A program made the position numbers and the translations under genes. Positions 6,950-16,106 of a DNA stretch of 64,000 nt are shown here, one piece after another. Position 1 is the first letter of the stretch, and every line of letters begins with the position of its first letter. Source of the DNA: Chitinophaga caseinilytica (GTDB lineage: Bacteria; Bacteroidota; Bacteroidia; Chitinophagales; Chitinophagaceae); the NCBI RefSeq assembly GCF_038396765.1, contig NZ_CP150096.1:5005001-5069000 (forward strand), given 5' to 3'. The notes beneath the pieces were generated by a model. The model searched no databases. It saw only the letters and a list, made by a program, of their open reading frames with translations, and was not told the origin of the DNA.

Positions 6950-9460
6950 ATGCAACAAACTTGGCAAAAAGGCCTCCTGAAACATGTGTATGCCGTCCTG
7001 ATCTTCCTGGGGCTCGCGTTCCTGTTCTGCTCGCCCGTGTTGAACGACATGGAATTGCGGCAGACCGATAACGTGTCGTGGAAGGGCATGTCCCAGGAAG
7101 CGCGTGCATATCACGACAGCACAGGCATCAATCCTGTGTGGACCAACGCCATGTTTGGCGGGATGCCTACGTACCAGATCTATATGGCGCAGGACAACTT
7201 TACGTATTACCTGCACGAGATCTTTACGCTGGGTTTGCCGAAGCCGGTGAACTTTTATTTCCTGGCGATGATCGGTTTTTATTTCCTGCTGTCTGTCATG
7301 AATTTCAGGTGGTGGATCGCGGTGATGGGGGCCATCGCCTTCGGGTTCGGTTCGTACAACGCGATGATCATCGCGGCGGGGCACGATACGAAGATGTTTA
7401 CCATCGCGTACATGGCGCCCCTGCTCGCAGGCATCCTCCTCGCCTATCGCGGCAAATATTTCATCGGCGGGATCATTACCTGTATCACGCTGTGCCTCAT
7501 GATCACTTCCGGCCACTATCAGATGGTTTATTATATGCTGCTGGTGTGCCTTTGCATAGGGATCGGCTATCTCGTTCATGCCGTTAAAACCAAACAGGTG
7601 CCCCAATTCCTGAAAGCCACGGGAACACTGGTGGTTTTCGGCGCATTGTCGGTCCTCCCCAGCACGGTTACCATCTGGACGACCACCGAATTCGGCAAAT
7701 ACACTATGCGCGGCGGCCATAGCGAACTGACGCCCGCCGCCGGAACGGAAAGCGACAAAACGAAAGGCGGCCTCGACAAAAGCTACGCTTTCAACTGGAG
7801 CGAAGGTATTTTCGAAACCCTCACCGTAGTGGCGCCCAACCTCTACGGCGGCCCCTCCTCCGGCCCGCTGCCCGACAACGGTGAAATGCACAAGCAACTG
7901 ACCACCATGGGCGTTCCCGAAGCGCAGGCCAACGAATTCGTGAAGAACATGCCACGCTACTGGGGCTCGCAGCCGATGACCGACGGCGGCGTGTACTGGG
8001 GCGCCATCATCCTGTTCTTCTTCGTGCTGGCGCTGTTCATCGTGAAAGACTTCAACAAATGGTGGATCGTGGCGGCCTGCATCGTGGGCGTGGTGCTCGC
8101 CTGGGGCAGCAATCTTTCCTTTATCAACTATTTCCTGTTCGACCATCTCCCGCTGTACAATAAATTCCGCGCGCCGGCGCAGGCTTTGGTGATTCCGCAG
8201 GTGCTGGTGCCCTTTTTCGCATGCTGGGGCCTGAACCAGCTGATGACCGACGCGCAGGATAAAACGCTGGCGTTGAAAGACCTGAAGAAAGCGCTGTACG
8301 TGACCGGCGGCCTCGCGCTGCTGCTCGTGGTTTGCTCTTTCGGGGTGCTGTCTTTCACCCACAGCCAGGATTTTGCGCTGCAATATTTCAGCCAGTTCGT
8401 GGGTGGCGATCAGAATATGCTCGGCCAGATCATCACCGCGTTGAAGGCAGACCGTGCCTCCCTGCTGCGGATCGACGCGCTGAGGAGCCTCTTCTTCATC
8501 GTAGCCGCATTCGCCCTTTGCTGGGCCTGGCTGAAAGGCAAGCTGGCCGCAACGCCCGCGCTCGCCATCCTCGCCGGCCTCGTAGCCGTAGACCAGATGT
8601 GGATTTCCAACCGCTACCTCGGGAAAGAGAATTACGTAACCCCGTCTGACTACAGCGCCATTTTTGCGCCGTCTCCCGTAGATATCGAGATCAAGAAAGA
8701 TCCTGATCCGTATTACCGCGTTTTCAATACGGCCCGTTTCGAAGACGCCATCAGTTCGTACCACCACAAGAGCGTGGGCGGTTATAGCCCCGTGAAGCTC
8801 GCCCGTTACCAGGACCTGATCGAGCATCAGCTGTCTAAAGGCACACCGGGCGTGGTGAACATGCTCAACACCAAATACATCATCTTCCAGACCCCGCAGG
8901 GCCAGCTTTCCTACCAGCGCAACCCCGAAGCACTCGGCAACGCCTGGTTCGTAGACAGCCTCGTATGGGCGAAGAACGCCGATGCAGAAATGAAAACGCT
9001 CGACAGCCTGCCCACCGCGCATGCCGCCGTGGTCGACGAGCGGTTCCGCCCTTCGTTGAACGGCCTCGTTCCCGCAAAAGATTCCGCCAGCCACATCCGC
9101 CTCACCAAATACGGCCTCAACGAGCTGCATTACCGCAGCTCCAACAGCAAGGCCGGCCTCGCGGTGTTCTCGGAGATTTATTATCCCGCAGGATGGAAAC
9201 TGTTCATCGACGGTAAGGAAGAAGAAATCCTCCGCGCGAACTACCTGCTGCGCGCCGCCAAAATCCCCGCGGGCGATCACGATATCGTCATGAAATTCGA
9301 GCCGCGCAGCTATTACCTGGGCAACAAGATCACGGCGTTTTCGTCTATCGCCATGCTGATCCTGCTCGCCCTGGCCATCGCTTTCGAGATTATCCGGCAG
9401 CGGAAAGCCAATGCCGGCAAGGAAGTAGCGCCCGAAGGCAGCAAGTCCGTCAAAAAGTAA
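6950..9460 (+). CDS. YfhO-like multi-pass membrane protein (GT-C type)
   Basis: 836 residues with about a dozen membrane helices spread over the first 550 residues and a last one near 795-815. A large extracytoplasmic C-terminal domain (about 560-790) precedes the final helix. The opening (periplasmic DNVSWKGMSQEARAY, then NPVWTNAMFGGMPTYQ) and the AGHDTKMFTIAYMAP segment match YfhO-family proteins, which resemble GT-C glycosyltransferases. In Firmicutes YfhO relatives are implicated in adding sugars to cell-envelope polymers. The donor would be a lipid-linked sugar, and the acceptor here is unknown. It has its own strong terminator, and the adjacent convergent glycosyltransferase operon supports an envelope-glycan role. 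Confidence 0.85.
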   Translation: MQQTWQKGLLKHVYAVLIFLGLAFLFCSPVLNDMELRQTDNVSWKGMSQEARAYHDSTGINPVWTNAMFGGMPTYQIYMAQDNFTYYLHEIFTLGLPKPVNFYFLAMIGFYFLLSVMNFRWWIAVMGAIAFGFGSYNAMIIAAGHDTKMFTIAYMAPLLAGILLAYRGKYFIGGIITCITLCLMITSGHYQMVYYMLLVCLCIGIGYLVHAVKTKQVPQFLKATGTLVVFGALSVLPSTVTIWTTTEFGKYTMRGGHSELTPAAGTESDKTKGGLDKSYAFNWSEGIFETLTVVAPNLYGGPSSGPLPDNGEMHKQLTTMGVPEAQANEFVKNMPRYWGSQPMTDGGVYWGAIILFFFVLALFIVKDFNKWWIVAACIVGVVLAWGSNLSFINYFLFDHLPLYNKFRAPAQALVIPQVLVPFFACWGLNQLMTDAQDKTLALKDLKKALYVTGGLALLLVVCSFGVLSFTHSQDFALQYFSQFVGGDQNMLGQIITALKADRASLLRIDALRSLFFIVAAFALCWAWLKGKLAATPALAILAGLVAVDQMWISNRYLGKENYVTPSDYSAIFAPSPVDIEIKKDPDPYYRVFNTARFEDAISSYHHKSVGGYSPVKLARYQDLIEHQLSKGTPGVVNMLNTKYIIFQTPQGQLSYQRNPEALGNAWFVDSLVWAKNADAEMKTLDSLPTAHAAVVDERFRPSLNGLVPAKDSASHIRLTKYGLNELHYRSSNSKAGLAVFSEIYYPAGWKLFIDGKEEEILRANYLLRAAKIPAGDHDIVMKFEPRSYYLGNKITAFSSIAMLILLALAIAFEIIRQRKANAGKEVAPEGSKSVKK

Positions 9461-9474
9461 TGGAACGATAAAGG

Positions 9475-9517
9475 CAACGGCCCGGTGATCCTATAATCGC
9501 CGGGCCGTTGTGCTTTT
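9475..9517 (+). terminator. Rho-independent terminator of the YfhO-like gene
   Basis: Perfect 11-bp stem CAACGGCCCGG (9475-9485) with CCGGGCCGTTG (9500-9510), followed by TGCTTTTATT. Confidence 0.9.
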
Positions 9518-9532
9518 ATTAATTTCTTGGGA

Positions 9533-10443
9533 TCAATACCACAAACGCGCCTCCGTTCCCCGGAGATACGCGCGGGCAGCGGCTCCCAACGGCGTCCGCT
9601 TCTCGTTTCCCGGGATGCTGAAGACCGATTTCCAGCCTTCCCCCCATCCTTTCCAGTCCCACTTCGTTTTCTTCAAATATTCAAGCGACCACATGATGGC
9701 GGTGGTATAGAAACACGATTTCGGGAGATAGCGGAACGCCACTTTCGCCTTATTCACCCACAACATCCGCATTTTATCGGCATGCGGTGTGCGGCCCAGG
9801 GGCGATTCGTTGTGCATCACCACGATATCCGACAGGTAAGCGATCGTAAATCCTTTCTCGATGACGCGGTAAGCGAGGTCGTATTCCTCCATGCCGTAGA
9901 AGAAATCTTCGGGGTACAGGCCTGCCTTGTCGTACGCTTCCTTCAGAATGGCGTGCCCCGCGCCGATGAAGTAAGGCGCCAGGAACCGGGGCTTGTTTTT
10001 ATACTTTTCGAATTGTTTCTGCGGAAAGGCGTTCACCTGCATCTGTCCCGTGCTGGCATACAGCACTTTGAAGCAGAGGATCCCCGCATGGTTCTCCCGC
10101 AGGTACGGCCCTTCGAAGGCGTCGGCGATGAGCTGCAGCGCGGTATCGTCGCGGAACCAGGCGTCATCGTCGATCGTAACGAGCACGGGCGATTTGGCGA
10201 GCGAAATACCGAGATTGCGCCCCTGGCCACGCCCAGGTTTTCGGAGGACTCGATGTAGCGGAAAAAGGGAAGCCCGGCCATGAAGGCTTTTACTTCGCTG
10301 TAATCGGCGGTAGACGCGTTATTGACGATGATCACTTCTTCCAGCAACGCATCCGCATTTTTTTGGGCAGCAAGGTTGCGGACCAGCATCAGGAGATCGT
10401 CTGGCCGGTTATAAGTGATGATGATGACAGTTAATGGCTTCAT
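9533..10443 (-). pseudogene. Glycosyltransferase family 2, frameshifted
   Basis: The N-terminal frame (ATG 10443) reads MKPLTVIIITYNRPDDLL...EEVIIVNNAST, a classic GT2 nucleotide-sugar-binding start. The second frame carries VTIDDDAW (the DXD-type metal site) and FLAPYFIGAGHAILKEA through to the end. They meet near 10217-10224. Adding one C on the coding strand gives the expected continuous text ENLGVARGRNLGISLAKSP leading straight into VLVTIDDDAW. Restored length is about 303 residues. No other damage is visible. It is the last gene of a four-glycosyltransferase operon, starting one base after the preceding stop codon. Either a single-base sequence error or a recent loss-of-function mutation explains the break. 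Confidence 0.87.
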
Positions 10444-10444
10444 A

Positions 10445-11611
10445 TCAATTCGACAAAAGGCTGCGATAAGCGGCAGCGAACGCTTCGAGACTGAAATGTT
10501 CCTTTGCGTAGGCGATGTTCCTTTCCCGCATGGCGGCCAGCGCATCCGGCCCCGCTTCGCGCAGCAGCCGCGCCCCTTCCGCCACGATCTCCGCTTCCGG
10601 CTGCCGGTGCGAAATCAGCCAACCGTTCGCGCCATGCTGCACATGATACGGAATATCGCCCACGTCGGTCGATAAAACGGCCAGCCCGCGCGCCATCGCT
10701 TCCATGATCACCATGGGAAAACCTTCGGTGGATGATGTGATGGCGATGATCCGGTGCTCCCGGTAAATGCGGTCTATCACCTCTGCGCCCGACTGCTCCC
10801 CATAAAACACGCAACTTCCCTGCAAATCGGCCGGGATGGCGGTTTCCAGCGGCCCCAGCATACCGGCCTTCTCCCCCGCCGCCTGCGCGATGGCCGCTAC
10901 CAGCCAGGGGCGTTTCTCCGAAGTTCCGCGACCGGCATACAGCAACCGCGCCGCTTCGGGAAGCGGCGCTACGTCCGCCGGAATGGGAATCCCGTTCATG
11001 ATGAGGCGGATGCGCTCGCCGAACGCCGCAGGGACGTTGAACTTGCGGTACAGCTCCAGGTGCTTGCGGATACTGTCTCTGCTGATCATGACCGACGTTT
11101 CGTAAAACGGGATAAACGGGATGCGGATATACGAAAAACTGCAGAACGAATGGATCAGTTCCACCTGGCGGACGCCCTTCGGCACATGCGGCGATAATTT
11201 ATACGCGAAATTGCATTGCCCGTTGAACACGAGGGGCTGCACCCGCTGCCGGCGGATGTATTCCGCCGCAATGCCGCGCCAGATAAGGTTATTCCAGTAC
11301 ATGAACTTATTGTCCGTATACCGGGAAACATCGCGCACGGTGATATTCGGGGCTTTGAACTGGCTAAGCAGCGCATCTCCCTGCGATTTTTTCGTGAAGA
11401 AAATGATGATCTTTTTATCGGGAAACAACTGTGCGATCTGCGCATGCACCTTTTCCGCGCCGCCAACGTGGTAAAACGGGAAGAACAGGAAAAGATCAAA
11501 CTCCCCTTCCAGCGGCCGCAAACGGGCGATCAGTCTGCCCAGCAGGGCAAACGGGAAGATCGCCAGGGCTTCGAGGCGCCGTTTGAGAAGGAACAGTTTA
11601 TACATGGGCAT
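10445..11611 (-). CDS. Glycosyltransferase family 4
   Basis: 388 residues, GT-B fold. The N-terminal domain contains HVGGAEKVHAQIAQLFPDKK, the glycine-rich acceptor-side loop of GT4 enzymes. The C-terminal domain contains YAGRGTSEKRPWLV and the donor-binding STEGFPMVIMEAMARGLAVLSTDVG, with the second glutamate of the EX7E motif. The product is a retaining transfer of a sugar from a nucleotide donor to a growing glycan; the sugar cannot be read off. The start overlaps the upstream GT2 gene by 14 bases, consistent with one operon. Confidence 0.92.
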   Translation of the reverse strand: MPMYKLFLLKRRLEALAIFPFALLGRLIARLRPLEGEFDLFLFFPFYHVGGAEKVHAQIAQLFPDKKIIIFFTKKSQGDALLSQFKAPNITVRDVSRYTDNKFMYWNNLIWRGIAAEYIRRQRVQPLVFNGQCNFAYKLSPHVPKGVRQVELIHSFCSFSYIRIPFIPFYETSVMISRDSIRKHLELYRKFNVPAAFGERIRLIMNGIPIPADVAPLPEAARLLYAGRGTSEKRPWLVAAIAQAAGEKAGMLGPLETAIPADLQGSCVFYGEQSGAEVIDRIYREHRIIAITSSTEGFPMVIMEAMARGLAVLSTDVGDIPYHVQHGANGWLISHRQPEAEIVAEGARLLREAGPDALAAMRERNIAYAKEHFSLEAFAAAYRSLLSN

Positions 11612-12419
11612 TGCGTTGTTTGAAGGATTTCACCATGGCAACGACCGCATCGCGGCACATACCGGCCAGCACCCGGCAATCGAACCCGTTCCACTTCCCC
11701 TGCGCCAGGCGTAGCGCCAGGTACCGGCGCTTGCAATGGAAATGCCGCAGGAAAATATTGTTTTTCTTGATGACCGAAACCGTCACCGAGCCAGAATGCA
11801 CACGATACAGCAACAGCGGCTCCGGCACCTTTTCCATCACTTTACCGTCGCCCTGCAGGCGAAGCCAGAGGTCGTAATCTTCGATGTGTTTTTGTTCCTT
11901 CCGGTAAGGATATTCGCGGAACACTTCCGCCCTGGCCATCACGCCGGGATGGGCGATGCAGTTGAATTTGGGAAGCGCCCTGCGGATCTGCCCGTTCGTG
12001 ACGCAGGCCCTGTCTTCCGGCCAGATGCCCGTTTCCCGGCCGTTTTCGTCGATGAAAGTGATAAAACACCCTACCACCGCCGTTTCCGGGTGAGCAGCCA
12101 GCCAGGCCGCCTGCCGTTCGAAGCGTTCGGGCAAACAAACATCGTCTGCATCGATCCGCGCGATGTATTGCCCCCGTGCCGCCGCGATGCCGCGGTTCAG
12201 GCTGAAAATGAAGCCCTGGTTCGGCTGCGGGAAATAATGGATGCGGGGATCGTTAAAAGAGAGGATGGTAGCCTCGCTGTCGTCGGTAGACCCATCATTG
12301 ATGACGATCAGTTCAAAATCTTCCAAAGTCTGCGCCAGCAATGCTTCCAGCGTTTGCCGCAGGAATGGGCCGCCGTTGTAAACGGGTAATATGACGGATA
12401 TGAGCGGTGCTTTTTCCAT
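11598..12419 (-). CDS. Glycosyltransferase family 2
   Basis: 273 residues from ATG 12419 (MEKAPLISVILPVYNGG). GT-A fold features are the N-terminal VILPVYN strand, VINDGSTDDS, and the metal-binding ARIDADDVC at about residue 96. Later EDYDLWLRL has the ED motif of the likely catalytic base region. The upstream in-frame start at 12440 would overlap the fucosyltransferase gene, so the ATG five bases after that gene's stop codon is preferred. Second gene of the four-gene operon. Confidence 0.92.
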   Translation of the reverse strand: MEKAPLISVILPVYNGGPFLRQTLEALLAQTLEDFELIVINDGSTDDSEATILSFNDPRIHYFPQPNQGFIFSLNRGIAAARGQYIARIDADDVCLPERFERQAAWLAAHPETAVVGCFITFIDENGRETGIWPEDRACVTNGQIRRALPKFNCIAHPGVMARAEVFREYPYRKEQKHIEDYDLWLRLQGDGKVMEKVPEPLLLYRVHSGSVTVSVIKKNNIFLRHFHCKRRYLALRLAQGKWNGFDCRVLAGMCRDAVVAMVKSFKQRNAHV

Positions 12420-12424
12420 GTGTG

Positions 12425-13261
12425 CTAAATTCTGTCCCATGCCGCCGGGACCAGGTCGTGATCATGCAATCCCTCCGCCAGAAACCACCGCTTCGGCGCA
12501 GTGATCCTTTTGCCGGGAAACCGGTTCAGCCAGGCCGCCCACCAGCTGTAACTGCTGTTGGCGATGATCTGGTGCCTGCATTGGCTCATAAGGAAAAGGT
12601 CTTCGTATTGCGTGCTGCTCAACGATCCGCTGAGGATTTCGTAGGGAATGCCCGCGGGAAGATTGTCTTTCACCCATGCCGGATCGTTGGTAAATATATA
12701 AAATGTAGCGCCGGGATACCGTGCCGCCGCCCGCTCGTAATATTCGGGTTCGCAAATGCCGTGGTACACCGCCGCCGATGTGCTCGTATAATCGCCCCGG
12801 CGGAAGTGCATGGCCACGCTGTCGCTGTTGCGCAATATTTCCGCTTTGGCCAGTATTTCCGGTGAAAAATCGATGTTGAACGCGAAATCTTCCCGGATGA
12901 CATCGGCTACGGGCGCGAAGTATTTCCAGCTTTGCCAGTAGCCTTTCAGGTACACGGGCGGTTTAACGGCTTCGAACGCGGGGTCGTAGTGGAAATGCGC
13001 TTCGCGGAGGATGCTCCGCATGGATGCGGGGGCCAGGCGGTTGAACACCTTTCCCAGCGGCCCGGGGTGCGGGATCATGTTTTCGGAGGCCGCGGCGGCG
13101 TGGATCTTCAGTCCGTCGAGCCCGTACATCGCGGCCTGGCGGGGCTCGTAACTCCCCTTGTCGAGGTACAGCGGAACATCATAACGCAAAGCCAGCGCGC
13201 GGCCGGCAGCGTATTGGAACATCTGGTTGCCCAGCCCGCCTTTTAATTGAACAAGGATCAA
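12425..13261 (-). CDS. Alpha-1,2-fucosyltransferase family (GT11)
   Basis: 278 residues matching GT11: N-terminal LKGGLGNQMFQYAAGRALA, the GDP-fucose-binding HFRRGDY near residue 153, and ANSSYSWWAAWLN near 242. These enzymes transfer fucose from GDP-fucose to a galactose-type acceptor and are widespread in O-antigen and surface-glycan loci. The start codon is TTG (13261): no in-frame ATG lies between the -7 box at 13279-13286 and the conserved LVQLKGG. It is the first gene of the glycosyltransferase operon, so the glycan made here probably contains a fucose-like residue. Confidence 0.92.
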   Translation of the reverse strand: MILVQLKGGLGNQMFQYAAGRALALRYDVPLYLDKGSYEPRQAAMYGLDGLKIHAAAASENMIPHPGPLGKVFNRLAPASMRSILREAHFHYDPAFEAVKPPVYLKGYWQSWKYFAPVADVIREDFAFNIDFSPEILAKAEILRNSDSVAMHFRRGDYTSTSAAVYHGICEPEYYERAAARYPGATFYIFTNDPAWVKDNLPAGIPYEILSGSLSSTQYEDLFLMSQCRHQIIANSSYSWWAAWLNRFPGKRITAPKRWFLAEGLHDHDLVPAAWDRI

Positions 13262-13278
13262 ATGGGTTCGTTTTGGCG

Positions 13279-13286
13279 CAAAATTA
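13279..13286 (-). promoter_or_regulatory. -7 box for the glycosyltransferase operon
   Basis: TAATTTTG on the minus strand, 17 bases before the TTG start of the fucosyltransferase gene, leaving a leader of roughly ten bases. Confidence 0.55.
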
Positions 13287-13309
13287 TCCTTTTTCGGCCA
13301 TTAATCCGA

Positions 13310-15988
13310 TCAGCGCAGCAGCGTAACCGTTCCTTTCCGTTCCACCGGCCCGCATTCGGAAGCGATCCGCAACACATACACAAAGGTGCCGACGTCCAGT
13401 GGAACGTTTTTGTAAGTGCCGTCCCAGCAATCGTTGGCCTTGCTCGTCCTGAAAACGATCTTCCCCCACCGGTCGAACACCGACAGCTCGAAGCGGGTCA
13501 CCGGCCCGGTGGATCTGATCCCGAAGCAATCGTTGACCCCATCACGGTTGGGCGTAAACGCGTTGGGCAGCTGGAAGTGCGGCCGCTGGCCGGTGTAGGA
13601 AACGGCGACCGTCACCGAATCGAGGGCGGAACAGCCGTAAATATCTTTGGACGACAGGTAATATTTGTGCGATGTTACCGGTGAAACGGACTGGACGTGC
13701 ATCGCGGGATCGGAAATCCCCGGCCCCGCGCTCCACCGGTATTCCAGCGCGCCCGCAGCCGTCAGCGTTGCAGCGCCATGCATACAGTCGATATCGTTGC
13801 TTTTGAAAATGGTCACATCCGGCGGCTGGCGCATGCTAACCGGCAGCGTCACCCGTTGTTCCTGTCCGCACACCCGGTCGCGGAGCGTAACGTGGTACAC
13901 GGTGCTCGAAGTGACGGGGGCCGTCGTCAACCGGTCGCCCGTTCCGATCACGGTAAAATCTTCCCTTTCCCAAACCGCTTCATCCGCTCCGCGCGCCGTG
14001 AACTGCACCTGCTCCCCTTTACAGGCGAAGCCTTGCAGTGGCGAAACGCCCATATCCGTAGGTTTCCGCACCGTAACCGGCAATACGAAAGTTTCGTCTA
14101 TCCCGCAAACGGCATGCTGGACCCGCACCGCGTAATTGGCGCTGTTCGCTGGTTGCACCTGTAGCTGCCCTGCAGTGCCGATGATGTTTTGCTGCGCGTC
14201 TGTCCAGGTAAAGGAGCCACCGGTTGCGGTAAACGTGACCGCGCTGCCCTCGCAGATGGTGGCGTTCAGGGGCGTTACGCTGACTACGGGGCGGGGCGTT
14301 ACCATCACGGGGAGCGTGATCGTAGCCCGCTGTCCGCAAAGGTTTTCAGACAGTACCGCAGTATAAGGCCCGGAAATCTGCGGCGCCACGGTGAGCGTAT
14401 TACCCGTTCCCACGCCGGCGCCCGTGTAATCGCTCCAGGTTACGTTATCCGCCCCTGTGGCCGTAAACGTGATACTTGTGCCCTGGCAAACGGCGTAGTT
14501 CCCCGGCGTCACGTTCAGCACCGGAAGCGGATGTACCCGCACTGTCACCGTATCGCGGCTATGGCAGCCGTTGGCGTGTTCGCCGTATAAAAAGTAAGCG
14601 GTGGTAGCAGGAGGATTGGCCGATGGATTGGGGATGTTGACCGCTGTGAGCGAAGGATCGGGCTGCCATTGGTAACGGTCTGCCCCTGAAGCCTGGAGCC
14701 GCGCGTTCCGGCCTTCGCAGATGGCCACGTCCCTGCCTGCATCCACTTTCGTGATGTTGCAGGTTTGCGGTATGGATTCCATGTAGTCCTCCACTTCCCC
14801 GTCCGCAGCGAAGCCTTCCGGCGATTCGACGGCCGCGCGGGTAGACGCGATGCGGAACCGGAAGGCGCACCGGGCCGAGGGGCCGTCTGCCAGCGAATAA
14901 GGGAGGCCCGTCCAGCTAAAAACCGCGCTGGTAGCGCCGGGCGGTATGGTCAGCACGATGGTTTCGTTGGCACTGAAGACCCCGTCGCGGTCCCAGTCCA
15001 TCCACCCGCCGGCGTAAGCCGTTGCCCCCGTCTGGTTCGTGACGGCAACGTTGAGCGCGTACGTACCGGTGCTGCCGTTGTATGCAGGAAAAACGGATAC
15101 CGCTTCTTCGTCGGCCCCCAGCAGGTTATCGTCTGCGCCCTGTACATCGTCCGGATCGGCCATAACGTTGCCCAGGAACAGGCGCGACTCCGGGATCAGC
15201 GAGGGCCCCGGCGGCGCGAAGGAGCAGCCGTTGACGGCGCGCCAGTTGATGGCATGCTGCGCGGAGGGGTACGGACCGGGAAGGTCTCCCCAGTCTATGG
15301 GCGCCAGAATCCCGAAAGTAACCGCCATCCCGCCGATAGCGCCGCTCTGGCGTTCCAGGGTGGTTTTGACGACCAGGGGCGCCACCCCGTCAGACCAGGT
15401 GGCCATCATCATGTTCTCGCCCGTTCCGGAACTGCCGCCGTAGGTATTGGCGATCTGGATGGTTTGCGTATTGCATCCCGTGAGGGGATTGAGCATCGTG
15501 AGCACGTTCTTGAAATAATCGACCGCCTGCCAGGCGCCGCCGGAAGTGGTAAAATGCGTCACTTCGGTGGAAACGGAAGCTTCCGCATCGGCGGCCACGA
15601 GCGTAAACGGGATGGAGACGCCGTTCCGCCGGGCAGTGATTTCCATATCGAACATGACCGTTGCCGCGGTTTGCCGGCTGTGGAGCGAGGGGCGCATGCG
15701 CGTGTCGGAAAACTCGTACAGGTTATGCAACACCGCGCCGTACCAGGTGTTCATGACATCCGGCTCCAGGGTACCCGATACGTTGCTGAACCGGATGGTG
15801 ACCCGGATTCCGTCGGCCGTCGTAAACATGCGCGTGGCGCCGTCGGCGACGGTAAAACCGTTCCAGTCGAAAAACCAGATGTAAGGCTTCAGCTTTCCGG
15901 TGCCGCGGTCTGCATATTGGGCCCGTACGGTGGTACCCGCGATGAGGAAGAAGATGAAAAGGAGTGTTTTGACGGCAAGCCTCGGCAT
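13310..15988 (-). CDS. Secreted adhesin-like protein with GEVED and Ig-like domains and type IX (type B) sorting domain
   Basis: 892 residues. Signal peptide MPRLAVKTLLFIFFLIAGTT cleaved after VRAQ. Residues about 25-270 form an uncharacterised head. A GEVED-type domain follows, ending DGEVEDYMESIP near 425. Then come five or six Ig-like repeats of about 80 residues, each with a Cys near its start (AICEGRNARL, AVCQGTSITF, TICEGSAVTF, ACKGEQVQF) and another in its partner strand. The C-terminus is a gliding-motility-type domain, PNAFTPNRDGVNDCF through VFDRWGKIVF to GTVTLLR. It would cross the outer membrane by the type IX system and be displayed or released. Its placement beside glycan genes suggests a surface role. 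The ligand is unknown. Confidence 0.9.
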   Translation of the reverse strand: MPRLAVKTLLFIFFLIAGTTVRAQYADRGTGKLKPYIWFFDWNGFTVADGATRMFTTADGIRVTIRFSNVSGTLEPDVMNTWYGAVLHNLYEFSDTRMRPSLHSRQTAATVMFDMEITARRNGVSIPFTLVAADAEASVSTEVTHFTTSGGAWQAVDYFKNVLTMLNPLTGCNTQTIQIANTYGGSSGTGENMMMATWSDGVAPLVVKTTLERQSGAIGGMAVTFGILAPIDWGDLPGPYPSAQHAINWRAVNGCSFAPPGPSLIPESRLFLGNVMADPDDVQGADDNLLGADEEAVSVFPAYNGSTGTYALNVAVTNQTGATAYAGGWMDWDRDGVFSANETIVLTIPPGATSAVFSWTGLPYSLADGPSARCAFRFRIASTRAAVESPEGFAADGEVEDYMESIPQTCNITKVDAGRDVAICEGRNARLQASGADRYQWQPDPSLTAVNIPNPSANPPATTAYFLYGEHANGCHSRDTVTVRVHPLPVLNVTPGNYAVCQGTSITFTATGADNVTWSDYTGAGVGTGNTLTVAPQISGPYTAVLSENLCGQRATITLPVMVTPRPVVSVTPLNATICEGSAVTFTATGGSFTWTDAQQNIIGTAGQLQVQPANSANYAVRVQHAVCGIDETFVLPVTVRKPTDMGVSPLQGFACKGEQVQFTARGADEAVWEREDFTVIGTGDRLTTAPVTSSTVYHVTLRDRVCGQEQRVTLPVSMRQPPDVTIFKSNDIDCMHGAATLTAAGALEYRWSAGPGISDPAMHVQSVSPVTSHKYYLSSKDIYGCSALDSVTVAVSYTGQRPHFQLPNAFTPNRDGVNDCFGIRSTGPVTRFELSVFDRWGKIVFRTSKANDCWDGTYKNVPLDVGTFVYVLRIASECGPVERKGTVTLLR

Positions 15989-16090
15989 AAGGAAAACGGA
16001 ATGAGCGTAACACGGGATGGATCAGCACGGGGACCAGTCGTTAAAGTTAATAATTCCCGGAGCAAACCAAAATCATTATATATTCGCCGT

Positions 16091-16098
16091 TAAGTTTG
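16091..16098 (+). promoter_or_regulatory. -7 box for the flippase gene
   Basis: TAAGTTTG ends 8 bases before the ATG at 16107. It sits inside a longer open frame beginning at 16017, which it rules out as the start. Confidence 0.55.
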
Positions 16099-16106
16099 AA
16101 AGTATA

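Noticed and set aside
6932..9280. 782-codon open frame antisense to the YfhO-like gene
   Set aside because: Its translation is His/Glu/Val/Gly-rich with no domain and lacks membrane or soluble-protein character. GC-rich third positions on the real strand create such long shadows.
14765..16093. 442-codon plus-strand frame inside the 892-residue secreted protein gene
   Set aside because: Low-complexity Arg/Gly/Val/His translation opposite a gene with clear domains.
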